A stretch of DNA of 32,434 bases, from positions 1 to 32,434 of the forward strand of contig CAITDH010000277.1 in assembly GCA_903891045.1 (NCBI GenBank), in the 5' to 3' direction. The DNA is from an uncultured Desulfobulbaceae bacterium (GTDB taxonomy: Bacteria; Desulfobacterota; Desulfobulbia; Desulfobulbales; Desulfocapsaceae). This document shows, in pieces, positions 17,076 to 23,638 of the stretch. The position numbers and the translations under genes were made by a program. Each line of letters starts with the position of its first letter. Positions within the stretch are counted from its first letter, which is position 1. Below the pieces are notes generated by a model that saw only the letters and a list, made by a program, of their open reading frames with translations, had not been told where the DNA came from and did not search any database.

Positions 17076-17714
17076 TTACCATCTTCTCCATCCATAATGC
17101 CCATATCGCAGCGGTTGATGCCAATAGCCGGAATGCCAGAGCCACGAGCCATCCACCCAGATGTAGTCCGGACCCAGAGCCACGACAACCTGTTCAGCTG
17201 GTAGTACAGTTCTTGTCACACCCGTCACCTCGGCAGACTGAATCTCGGTCGGTGTATTGATCATGCAGTCAATAATCTTTTCACTGACCCTCGCCTTTTT
17301 CAGATCAATAATATCCGCAGTGTTGAGGTGATAAACTGTCCGAGAATTGCGAATTTGACTGATGACGAGATCATCGCTGATCCCTGCCTGCACCAGCGAT
17401 TTTACGTCCACAACCGTCAACGGCTGATTCTGTTCGACCCGTTGCATAGACTGTTGTGGTGCCTGCGCTCTCAACTGCGCATCCTGGGCCTGATCCATAC
17501 CATGCCCGATGGCGCCGCCTGCCAAAGCTCCCACCACTCCGCCGACAAGCGCGCCAGGTCCCGGATGCCGAGCCATACTACCGATAATCGCACCAGTGGC
17601 GCCTCCAGCCAAAGCTCCCGAGGCAGTGTTATCCGGTTGCCCCTGAGGTGACATACAACCCGCAACCAATATTCCCACAACCGCTACTGCTAAAAAATAG
17701 CCATACCATTTCAT
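17076..17714 (-). CDS. Glycine-zipper lipoprotein with C-terminal W-x-x-G motifs
   Basis: A 212-residue predicted lipoprotein. The lipobox is LVAGC with the lipidated cysteine at C20. Residues about 33-72 are a glycine zipper (ASGALAGGATGAIIGS...GALVGGVVGALAGGAIGHG), a membrane-inserting motif also found in outer-membrane lipoproteins of the Rick_17kDa/OsmB type. A middle segment, VDVKSLVQAGISDDLVISQIRNS, recurs in related glycine-zipper proteins and resembles short helical domains. The end, DYIWVDGSWLWHSGYWHQP, contains YXWXXGXW-like motifs seen in other cell-envelope proteins. AAAGGA precedes the ATG. It would be a substrate for Lgt. Its partner is unknown. Confidence 0.82.
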   Translation of the reverse strand: MKWYGYFLAVAVVGILVAGCMSPQGQPDNTASGALAGGATGAIIGSMARHPGPGALVGGVVGALAGGAIGHGMDQAQDAQLRAQAPQQSMQRVEQNQPLTVVDVKSLVQAGISDDLVISQIRNSRTVYHLNTADIIDLKKARVSEKIIDCMINTPTEIQSAEVTGVTRTVLPAEQVVVALGPDYIWVDGSWLWHSGYWHQPLRYGHYGWRRW

Positions 17715-17815
17715 ATTCTTTTTTCCTTTAGGGCAAAATAGGGGACAGCGACCGTTTTATCTAATGCATAATATAGACCCTTGCGGTGCAACAACATCAA
17801 ACGAGGAGATTATTA

Positions 17816-18292
17816 TTACCGACCACCACCTCGTCCTCCGCTTCGGCCACGGCCTCCTACCCCACCAGCCCAATTCGGATGCCCAGATTCATCGCGGAGG
17901 ACAACAGCAACCCCTTGATCGATTTCCGTAATTTTCTGAGCCAGAATATAGATAACCCCATCCTGTCCCTGGGCCTTGGAGCCGCGAACGACCACCTCAT
18001 CTCCCTCTTTTAAGGGGACACCATAGTCAGCCCAATACCACTGCGGTCCAAGAACCACCATCATCCTGGTTCCTCCACCTTCAATCTCCAACTGGAGGTT
18101 ATGGCGTTCAGCACCGACCAAAACCGAAAGGATCTGACCAGTTACAGTGGTTACGGTATTGACATCATAACCGGATTCAAAATTCAGAGGAGGACGATTG
18201 CCATGCTCAGTTCCCCAGAAGGCCTGCGCAGAAAACGGGAAAGACGCGCAAAGGATCAGCAGAAAGGGTATAATAAGTAATATTGGTCGCAT
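17816..18292 (-). CDS. Secreted OB-fold-like protein with RG-rich tail
   Basis: A 158-residue protein with a signal peptide (1-24, cleaved after AQA). The body, about 45-125, has the strand pattern of a small beta-barrel: TVTGQILSVLVG, HNLQLEIEGGGTRMMVVLGP, GVPLKEGDEVVVRGSKA and VIYILAQKI. This resembles the periplasmic OB-fold proteins often annotated as DNA-binding or DUF5666-like. The C-terminus is GGVGGRGRSGGRGGGR, a basic Arg/Gly tail that could bind nucleic acid or polyanions. No strong ribosome-binding site is seen before the ATG; a hairpin (18301-18324) lies just upstream. Family assignment is tentative and function unknown. Confidence 0.7.
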   Translation of the reverse strand: MRPILLIIPFLLILCASFPFSAQAFWGTEHGNRPPLNFESGYDVNTVTTVTGQILSVLVGAERHNLQLEIEGGGTRMMVVLGPQWYWADYGVPLKEGDEVVVRGSKAQGQDGVIYILAQKITEIDQGVAVVLRDESGHPNWAGGVGGRGRSGGRGGGR

Positions 18293-18300
18293 AACACAGA

Positions 18301-18324
18301 GCGGAGGACGTCTCCGCCCTCCGC
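18301..18324 (-). repeat. Small hairpin before the OB-fold-like gene
   Basis: GCGGAGG at 18301-18307 pairs with CCTCCGC at 18318-18324 (10-nt loop). An alternative stem pairs GCGGAG at 18301-18306 with CTCCGC at 18312-18317. It lies between the Thr-rich secreted gene and the OB-fold-like gene, 8 bp before the latter's start, where it could tune read-through or translation. There is no T-run. Confidence 0.4.
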
Positions 18325-18344
18325 TTGTACTAATTCTTATTGAT

Positions 18345-18659
18345 TTATGGAGCTGTTACCACCGGTGTTACCGGCACGGTTGGGGTGGTCAAACGACTCC
18401 CGTCCCGCAATCCATTACCATTGGCCGGTCGAGTGGTAGAACCATTGGCGGTCGTGCCAGTGGTCAGAAACGTGCCGTCACGACGCTGTGAATCTGCCGG
18501 ACGAGTGGTCGTGGTTGATGTAGTGCCAGTACCAGGTGTATGGATTCCGCTTCCGCTTCCATTCCCGCCACCGTTACCGCCCCGAGCCATTGCCTCTCCA
18601 GCCAACGACATTGCACACATCACGGCCAATCCCAATACCAATATTCTTCTGGTTTTCAT
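18345..18659 (-). CDS. Small secreted Thr/Gly-rich protein with internal repeat
   Basis: A 104-residue protein with a signal peptide cleaved after GEAMA (residue 25). The mature part is low-complexity: a Gly/Ser segment, then two related units of about 23 residues, TTRPADSQRRDGTFLTTGTT and TTRPANGNGLRDGSRLTTPT, then a Pro/Val/Thr end. No enzyme domain is seen; it could be a small extracellular or periplasmic peptide. AAGGA precedes the ATG by nine bases. The signal peptide is clearly related to that of the small gene just upstream (18694-18834). I know no named family. Confidence 0.65.
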   Translation of the reverse strand: MKTRRILVLGLAVMCAMSLAGEAMARGGNGGGNGSGSGIHTPGTGTTSTTTTRPADSQRRDGTFLTTGTTANGSTTRPANGNGLRDGSRLTTPTVPVTPVVTAP

Positions 18660-18693
18660 AATTTATTTTTCCTTGGTAAGTTTACTTGAATAA

Positions 18694-18834
18694 TTACCTG
18701 CGAGGAACACAGGTGGAAGTTGGGGTACGCGTCTGGGTTTTCGTCTGCAATTTGGTGGCGGCCATGGCCTCACCCACCAGGGTCATTGCAAAAATTGCGG
18801 CCAGGGTCAGGGCTATCATTCGTTTTGTTTTCAT
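18694..18834 (-). CDS. Small secreted protein of 46 residues
   Basis: A short gene with a convincing signal peptide, MKTKRMIALTLAAIFAMTL, ending GEAMA. It matches the signal peptide of the next gene at about 15 of 25 positions, including the final GEAMA. The mature part is only about 21 residues, Lys/Thr/Gln-rich (TKLQTKTQTRTPTSTCVPRR), with a single cysteine near the end. AAGGAG lies nine bases before the ATG at 18834; a second ATG six bases upstream is too close to that site. A sigma-54-like promoter is about 70 bp upstream. Function unknown; secretion is inferred from the leader. Confidence 0.6.
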   Translation of the reverse strand: MKTKRMIALTLAAIFAMTLVGEAMAATKLQTKTQTRTPTSTCVPRR

Positions 18835-18902
18835 GTTCATTTTCTCCTTGTGATTTGAAACTGGTTAACAACGACTTGTACTCTTTGACAGGAGCCATCC
18901 CT

Positions 18903-18918
18903 ATCAAACGTTATGCCA
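18903..18918 (-). promoter_or_regulatory. Candidate sigma-54 promoter of the envelope cluster
   Basis: On the minus strand TGGCATAACGTTTGAT has the -24 GG and -12 TG elements at the correct spacing. Against the consensus TGGCAC-N5-TTGC it differs only at the sixth base (T for C) and the last base of the -12 element (A for C). It lies about 70 bp before the 46-residue secreted protein and just downstream of the gene for a sigma-54 activator. No strong sigma-70 promoter competes here. Confidence 0.55.
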
Positions 18919-19022
18919 CCAGTATTTCACAATCTGTGCCACTTGGGGATTTTTTCATAACTTATTAAAATTCATCGAATTAAAATAGATTTCATTTTTA
19001 TAGTCACCCTTAGCATAAAAAG

Positions 19023-19045
19023 GTCAGTGCACTTTTTGCACTGAC
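19023..19045 (-). terminator. Palindromic hairpin: terminator and/or activator site
   Basis: GTCAGTGCA at 19023-19031 and TGCACTGAC at 19037-19045 form a perfect 9-bp repeat around five bases. On the minus strand the hairpin is followed by CTTTTTAT, so it can terminate the kinase-regulator operon that ends 19 bp earlier. It also lies about 105-130 bp upstream of the sigma-54-like promoter, and GTGCA-N5-TGCAC resembles NtrC-type binding sites. Both roles are possible. Confidence 0.6.
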
Positions 19046-19063
19046 TATGAAAAAATTGCACCA

Positions 19064-20458
19064 TTACTCATCCCTTTCCTCATCAGCCAATCCATATTCT
19101 TTCAGACGATACTGAAGAGTGCGGCGCGAAATCCCTAAACGGTCGGCTGCTAAACGTCGATTACCATCAGTAGCCTGGAGGGCAATCATAATCGCCTGAC
19201 GCTCCGCCTCTTTCAGCATGCCACTTTCTGCAGGCAGAACGCCGCCCAAAGAAACAGTTGTACTCCCATTTAATTTTTTTTTATTTTCACCCTGCAAGAG
19301 TTCAGGAAGCTCCGCTCGTGTTATCTCACCCCGTGCCAGAATAACCGCCCGCTCCAGGACATTTTGCAGCTCACGAATATTACCAGGCCAGTGGTAAGTG
19401 CCCAGGGCCTTGAGTGCCGAGATAGCTATTCCCGAAACCTCTTTTCCCATACTCCGACTATGCAGACGGACAAAAAAATCAGCCAGATCATCAATAGCAT
19501 CAAGGCGATCACACAAGGAAGGCAGAGTGATAGGAAAGACATTCAAGCGATAAAAAAGGTCTTCACGAAAGCGACCGGTAACAATCTCCTGGGCCAAATC
19601 ACGATTGGTGGCGGCCAAAACCCGCACATTGGCATGGATATCCCGACTGCCTCCTACCCTCTGAAAACTGCGTTCCTGAAGGATACGCAATATTTTTGCC
19701 TGCATCGGCAGAACCATTTCACCAATCTCGTCGAGCAGGATAGTACCGCCGGCAGCCAGTTCAAATTTTCCCTGACGAGCAGTAGATGCACCGGTGAAAG
19801 CCCCCCGTTCATGGCCAAAGAGCTCACTCTCCAGCAAGTTTTCGGGGATAGCCGCACAGTTCACCGCGACAAACGGGCCACTTTTGCGAGAACTTACAAG
19901 ATGGATATAGCGGGCCAACAACTCCTTGCCAGTGCCGCTCTCACCTCCAATCAACACGGTCGCCTCGGTTGGTGCAACCTCGCCTACCAGCCAGCGCACT
20001 TTGTCCATGGCCGTACCTGCAAAAAGGATATCAAGTGGCGGCAACCCAACCATCTCAACCTCATCAAGGGCGGTTAGCCGCCGCTTGCGAATATACTCCG
20101 TAAGCAAACGATCAACCAAGGCCCGCAGGGTAGCAGGATCCTTGAGCGGCTTAGTCAGAAAATCACTGACCCCGTCTTTAATTGCCGACACCGCTTCTTC
20201 CACCGTGCCAAAGGCGGTGATCAAGACAAAGGGCGGAGCGGCAGGGTCGTTCCGACTGGCCACAAACAACTCAAGCCCTCCCATTTTTGGCATCTTAAGA
20301 TCAGACAATACCAGGTCAAAGGATTCTTGTTGCAGCTTGACCAGCCCCGCCGCACCATCCACCGCCTGGGTCACCTCATGGCCCGCATCTTCGAGAATAG
20401 CGGCAAGCAACCCCCGAAAGGTGGTATCATCTTCAACAATCAAGATGCGCCCGCTCAT
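19064..20458 (-). CDS. NtrC-family sigma-54-dependent response regulator
   Basis: A 464-residue cytoplasmic transcription activator. The receiver domain (1-120) has the phosphoacceptor D53, T81 and K103. The AAA+ sigma-54 domain (about 145-385) has Walker A GESGTGKE at 172-179, the sigma-54 contact loop GAFTGA at 219-224, and Walker B with D243/E244 (TILLDEIGE). The C-terminal Fis-type helix-turn-helix is RRLAADRLGISRRTLQYRL. All motifs are intact, so it should need phosphorylation and RpoN. Its start overlaps the kinase stop by 4 bp (ATGA type), so the two are translated together. The nearest candidate target is the sigma-54-like promoter at 18903-18918. It belongs to the AtoC/ZraR group; the signal is unknown. 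Confidence 0.95.
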   Translation of the reverse strand: MSGRILIVEDDTTFRGLLAAILEDAGHEVTQAVDGAAGLVKLQQESFDLVLSDLKMPKMGGLELFVASRNDPAAPPFVLITAFGTVEEAVSAIKDGVSDFLTKPLKDPATLRALVDRLLTEYIRKRRLTALDEVEMVGLPPLDILFAGTAMDKVRWLVGEVAPTEATVLIGGESGTGKELLARYIHLVSSRKSGPFVAVNCAAIPENLLESELFGHERGAFTGASTARQGKFELAAGGTILLDEIGEMVLPMQAKILRILQERSFQRVGGSRDIHANVRVLAATNRDLAQEIVTGRFREDLFYRLNVFPITLPSLCDRLDAIDDLADFFVRLHSRSMGKEVSGIAISALKALGTYHWPGNIRELQNVLERAVILARGEITRAELPELLQGENKKKLNGSTTVSLGGVLPAESGMLKEAERQAIMIALQATDGNRRLAADRLGISRRTLQYRLKEYGLADEERDE

Positions 20459-21717
20459 CTAATCTCTCCCTTGCTCTCAACCGCTATCAATCGCACTGTA
20501 AATTCCGCCCCACCTTCAACTCTGTTTTTTACCACTATACTGCCACCGCAACCATCAACAATCTTTTTACAGACCGCCAACCCTAAACCAGCACCTCGGG
20601 CTTTATTGGTCCGAAAGGGCTCAAATAATACTTTCTGCATTTCAACAGCAATACCGGGACCATTATCGGTTACCATGAGCTCCACCCATTTTCCTGCCCG
20701 TCGTCCAGAAACTATAATAACTCCAGCCTGAGAAGAGAGAGCAGATGCCTGCATGCCATTCGTGAGAAGATTAAGCACGAGCTGATGAAGACCATCCTCT
20801 GCACAAGAAACCATGAGGTCATCGGGAAGTTCGCAAACAAGCTGGATGCCCTGTTCCTTCGCCTGGGGCACCAGCAACGCCAGCACGGCCCTCACCACGG
20901 TCAAAAGTTGACATGAAGCCGCCGCTAAGGAATCAGGACGGGTATAGAGCAAGATGTCATGGGCCAATCCTTCTAAGCGTTGGGCCTCGCTGACGATCAG
21001 GGCGGCAAAGCCCCGCTCTTTGCCATCAGCCAGCCTCTCTTCCAGGAGCTGGCCATATCCCTTGATACCTGCCAGCGGGTTACGGATCTCATGGGCCAGC
21101 ACCGCCCCTACCTCCCCCAACCGCGCCAGTTCTTGCTGACGGGCAAGATGACGCTCTCGCCGCCCCTGCTGTCGTAATAACCAGATAATACTTAGACCCA
21201 GCCCCCAGCCCAGAAACAACAAAGAAAAGATGACCGTCACCCCCTGACGCGCCCGGTGTATGACAGTATCGGAGCGCCAGGTATGCAGGGCAAGACGGAG
21301 AATACAGGTCTGACCTGCGAGATGGACCGGGGTCTGAAATTCATAAACCATTTCACCGGTTCCCAACTGTATTCGCTTCTCACTCAAGCCTCCCTTGATC
21401 AAGAGAGACCGATAACGTTCATCCGTTACATCAGAACCAATGAGATTGGAATTTGTATGAAAAATGATCTTGCCATTGGCAGAAAGAATAGCCGCATACG
21501 CAATCTCAGAGGTCTGAAACGAGGCCAGCGATTTTAAGGAAGGGTCGCGGGCAGCTACACCTTCCATGGCAGTTGCCATAGTCAAGGCCAGACCACGCAA
21601 ATTCTCCTGGGCCACCGGCGCCGCCATTCGATAATTGCGAATCGCGAACCAGGAAAGGCCGCCGGTCAAAACAAGAACAGTCACAAAAATCAGAAAGAAA
21701 GCGCTAAAGCGAATCAT
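20455..21717 (-). CDS. Membrane sensor histidine kinase
   Basis: A 420-residue inner-membrane kinase. Helix 1 is at about 5-24 and helix 2 at about 159-181. The periplasmic part between (about 25-158) looks like a single-Cache/PAS-type sensor (AAILSANGKIIFHTNSNLIG). The HisKA domain has the phosphorylated H209 in LAHEIRNPLAGIKGYG. The ATPase domain has the N box (LVLNLLTNGMQAS), G1 (DNGPGIA) and G2 (GAGLGLAV). Everything needed for autophosphorylation is present. It overlaps the response-regulator gene by 4 bp and follows hpt by about 30 bp, so the three form one operon. It is similar in layout to ZraS/AtoS-type kinases; the ligand is unknown. Confidence 0.94.
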   Translation of the reverse strand: MIRFSAFFLIFVTVLVLTGGLSWFAIRNYRMAAPVAQENLRGLALTMATAMEGVAARDPSLKSLASFQTSEIAYAAILSANGKIIFHTNSNLIGSDVTDERYRSLLIKGGLSEKRIQLGTGEMVYEFQTPVHLAGQTCILRLALHTWRSDTVIHRARQGVTVIFSLLFLGWGLGLSIIWLLRQQGRRERHLARQQELARLGEVGAVLAHEIRNPLAGIKGYGQLLEERLADGKERGFAALIVSEAQRLEGLAHDILLYTRPDSLAAASCQLLTVVRAVLALLVPQAKEQGIQLVCELPDDLMVSCAEDGLHQLVLNLLTNGMQASALSSQAGVIIVSGRRAGKWVELMVTDNGPGIAVEMQKVLFEPFRTNKARGAGLGLAVCKKIVDGCGGSIVVKNRVEGGAEFTVRLIAVESKGEIR

Positions 21718-21747
21718 AAAAAGAGAACACCACGAAACATCCTGCGA

Positions 21748-22278
21748 TCAGACAGGATTCTTGAGGTGACAGATTATCGGCAAGTTACGGTATTGTTCAT
21801 TAAAATCAAGACCATACCCAACAAGAAATCCTTGAGGGATAGAAAAACCGCAATAATCAATCTGCACCGGATGCGTGCGGCGTTCCGCTTTATCAATCAG
21901 GGCGCAGACCTTGACTGAATTTGCCCCCTGGTCGGCAAGATGAGCCATCAACCACTGCACGGTCAGGCCGCTATCGATGATATCTTCCACCAGCAGCACG
22001 TCATATCCCTGTACCGCAATGGTGGGCGTACTGCGCAGGATAATATCTCCGGACGAAGACGCACCCTTTCCATAGGAAGAAACCTGGATAAAATCGATGG
22101 CCAGGGGGACATCAATAGCGCGGACCAAATCAGCCATAAAAACAAAAGCCCCTTTCAGAACCCCGAGTACCAGCAGATTTCCGGCCGCGTAATCACGACT
22201 GATTGCCTCCCCCAGTTGCACTATCCGCTTCTGGATGGACAAGGCATCTAAAATAATTTCCCGATCCGTATCTTCCAT
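21748..22278 (-). CDS. hpt: Hypoxanthine phosphoribosyltransferase
   Basis: A 176-residue cytoplasmic purine-salvage enzyme that makes IMP (or GMP) from hypoxanthine (or guanine) and PRPP. The PRPP-binding loop VLLVEDIIDSGLT is at 94-106, with the acidic pair before the flexible loop. GVLKGAFVFMADL at 39-51, SSYGKGASSSG and the late GYGLDFNEQYRNLP complete the family pattern. Length is normal. AGGGAG precedes the ATG. It is the first gene of the operon with the kinase and response regulator; a functional link between purine salvage and this two-component system is not evident and may be only shared transcription. Confidence 0.96.
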   Translation of the reverse strand: MEDTDREIILDALSIQKRIVQLGEAISRDYAAGNLLVLGVLKGAFVFMADLVRAIDVPLAIDFIQVSSYGKGASSSGDIILRSTPTIAVQGYDVLLVEDIIDSGLTVQWLMAHLADQGANSVKVCALIDKAERRTHPVQIDYCGFSIPQGFLVGYGLDFNEQYRNLPIICHLKNPV

Positions 22279-22413
22279 ACCATACTCCCTGCAATTTTCT
22301 GTTTATTCTACAAAAACCTACTTCTTTATGGTATGCCGCAAGGGCAAAGTCAAGGACTTAATGAGCATGTGCAAGCGCTACTCTCCTGTAGCAAAAAACT
22401 CCACCAAAGGCTT

Positions 22414-22425
22414 ACTGATATCAGT
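22414..22425. promoter_or_regulatory. 12-bp palindrome, candidate operator
   Basis: ACTGATATCAGT is a perfect 12-bp palindrome about 20 bp upstream of the candidate -35 of the HdrC-like gene. Such a site could bind a dimeric regulator. No matching second copy is seen in the window. Confidence 0.35.
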
Positions 22426-22445
22426 TAATAATGATTTTTCCCCTG

Positions 22446-22474
22446 TTGACAAACAAGGCTTGTTCAAGTAGATA
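22446..22474 (+). promoter_or_regulatory. Candidate promoter of the HdrC-MvhD-MetV genes, with spacer palindrome
   Basis: TTGACA at 22446-22451 is a perfect -35. TAGATA at 22469-22474 is a weak -10 at 17-bp spacing. The spacer holds AACAAG-G-CTTGTT (22452-22464), a palindrome where a repressor or redox regulator could sit. The weak -10 would fit a promoter that needs activation. Confidence 0.4.
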
Positions 22475-22584
22475 TAAATTTCTTTTATGAAATGTATCAA
22501 TCAACGTGGTGTCAGAACTTTTTCTCTTTTCACTGCTTGAAAAAGAAAGAAGAAAAGCAAGAATTGCCAAATTAGGTTGTCAAA

Positions 22585-23157
22585 ATGGGAAAACCAGCCA
22601 GTACAAAAGCCAGTACACTTCATCCTGCTTTCAACAGCGAAGTTATTGCTGTTCCAGGCGGCGAACATCTGAACAGTTGTTTTTCGTGCGGGGCGTGCAG
22701 CGGCATATGCCCAGTCAGTCAAGCCATTCCTGAGTTTGATCCGCGAAAGATTATCCACATGATCCGCATGGGGATGAAGGATCGCTTGCTGGGCTCCGAT
22801 TTTCTCTGGTACTGTTCCGGATGTAAATCCTGCATCTTTGTCTGCCCCCAGGATGTGCGTTTTGCCGAGATCATGGGTGCCCTGGCCCAGCTGGCCCTGA
22901 AAGAAGGCTATGTCAGCGAGCAGGATCTGATTGACAAAGGCAAGGCTGCTCAGGTGGAACGGGATCTCTGTGTCGCCTGTCTCACCTGTGTCCGGGTCTG
23001 CCCCTGGTCTATTCCCATGATTGACAAACAGGGAGTGGCAGTCATTGATGTTGAGACATGCAGGGCCTGCGGGATCTGCGTTGAAGAGTGTCCAGCCCGG
23101 GCAATCAGACTAAATGAATCTGAAGATGCGCGGTTAATTGCGGCCTGCGGAGTTTAA
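22585..23157 (+). CDS. HdrC-like protein with four [4Fe-4S] sites
   Basis: A 190-residue electron carrier in which an HdrC-like part is followed by a two-cluster ferredoxin part. Four cysteine sets are complete: C32/C35/C38/C42 (CFSCGACSGICP), C77/C80/C83/C87 (CSGCKSCIFVCP), C129/C132/C135/C139 (CVACLTCVRVCP) and C159/C162/C165/C169 (CRACGICVEECP). Typical HdrC has only the first two, so this is an extended form. It should pass electrons between partner flavoproteins and the MvhD-like protein next door. The MvhD-like and MetV genes follow on the same strand. No HdrA or HdrB is encoded in the window. It is soluble; no export signal is present. Confidence 0.85.
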   Translation: MGKPASTKASTLHPAFNSEVIAVPGGEHLNSCFSCGACSGICPVSQAIPEFDPRKIIHMIRMGMKDRLLGSDFLWYCSGCKSCIFVCPQDVRFAEIMGALAQLALKEGYVSEQDLIDKGKAAQVERDLCVACLTCVRVCPWSIPMIDKQGVAVIDVETCRACGICVEECPARAIRLNESEDARLIAACGV

Positions 23158-23206
23158 GCAGGAGGCTACGTGCACGAAAGTCGTTGATGAAGACGAGGAA
23201 TATAAA

Positions 23207-23620
23207 ATGAGTTTTGAACCAAAAATAACCCTGTTCAGTTGTCATTATGCATCACAGCAGAGTTGTGCTGAAAAGGGAAAAGAATTGCAGCAGCTCGGTT
23301 TCCCCGCAACCATTACCTTGGTCAGGGTCCCCTGTACTGGAAAAATACAGGTGACAACCCTGTTGCAGGCCTTTGAAGACGGGGCCGATGGCGTCTATGT
23401 GGTTGGTTGTCCGGTAGATGGCTGTCACAATGTCAAGGGAAGTGTCAGGGCAGCCAAAAGGGTGGCGGCAGTAAAAAAAGCCCTGGAAGAGCTCGATGTT
23501 GAGAGTGGAAGGATTGAGATGTTCCATCTTCCCCGCGGGCTTCACCCAGAATTTGTGGCCGCTGGGGTGGCAATGGATAAAAAGATCCGTACCCTTGGCC
23601 CAAGTCCTTTTCAGAGTTGA
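23207..23620 (+). CDS. MvhD/FlpD-family iron-sulfur electron transfer protein
   Basis: A 137-residue soluble protein of the MvhD family, the [2Fe-2S] protein that links heterodisulfide reductase-type modules to hydrogenase or formate dehydrogenase. Family motifs are VPCTGKI (C43), and DGVYVVGCPVDGCHN (C68, C73), with further cysteines at C12 and C20. I start it at the ATG at 23207, where GAGGAA lies seven bases upstream. The same frame extends upstream to 23138 but that part overlaps the HdrC-like gene and looks non-coding. An orphan AGGAGG lies at 23160-23165 in the 49-bp gap. The set with the HdrC-like protein and MetV is typical of methylene-tetrahydrofolate reductase electron supply. Confidence 0.88.
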   Translation: MSFEPKITLFSCHYASQQSCAEKGKELQQLGFPATITLVRVPCTGKIQVTTLLQAFEDGADGVYVVGCPVDGCHNVKGSVRAAKRVAAVKKALEELDVESGRIEMFHLPRGLHPEFVAAGVAMDKKIRTLGPSPFQS

Positions 23621-23638
23621 AATCAGGGAGAATAGAGG

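Larger units (their letters stand above)
22279..22584. other. Divergent region between hpt and the HdrC-like gene
   Basis: A 306-bp gap without a gene. It contains a 12-bp palindrome (ACTGATATCAGT, 22414-22425) and, close by, the candidate promoter of the HdrC-like gene with a second palindrome in its spacer. Both are listed separately. The half near hpt shows no clear promoter, and the ribosome-binding site for the HdrC-like gene (TTAGG) is weak. Confidence 0.5.

Noticed and set aside
16916-17188. N-terminal extension of the beta-barrel protein
   Set aside because: The frame is open, but it overlaps the lipoprotein gene and would place a perfect signal peptide in the middle of the protein.
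18940-18953. Second sigma-54-like site (TGGCACAGATTGTG on the minus strand)
   Set aside because: The -24 part is good, but the -12 part lacks the expected TTGC at the correct spacing; the site at 18903-18918 fits better.
23159-23187. Leader peptide after the orphan AGGAGG
   Set aside because: The GTG at 23170 opens only five codons; too short to support a claim.
23138-23206. Longer start for the MvhD-like protein
   Set aside because: The extension overlaps the HdrC-like gene and lacks family sequence; the ATG at 23207 has a good ribosome-binding site.
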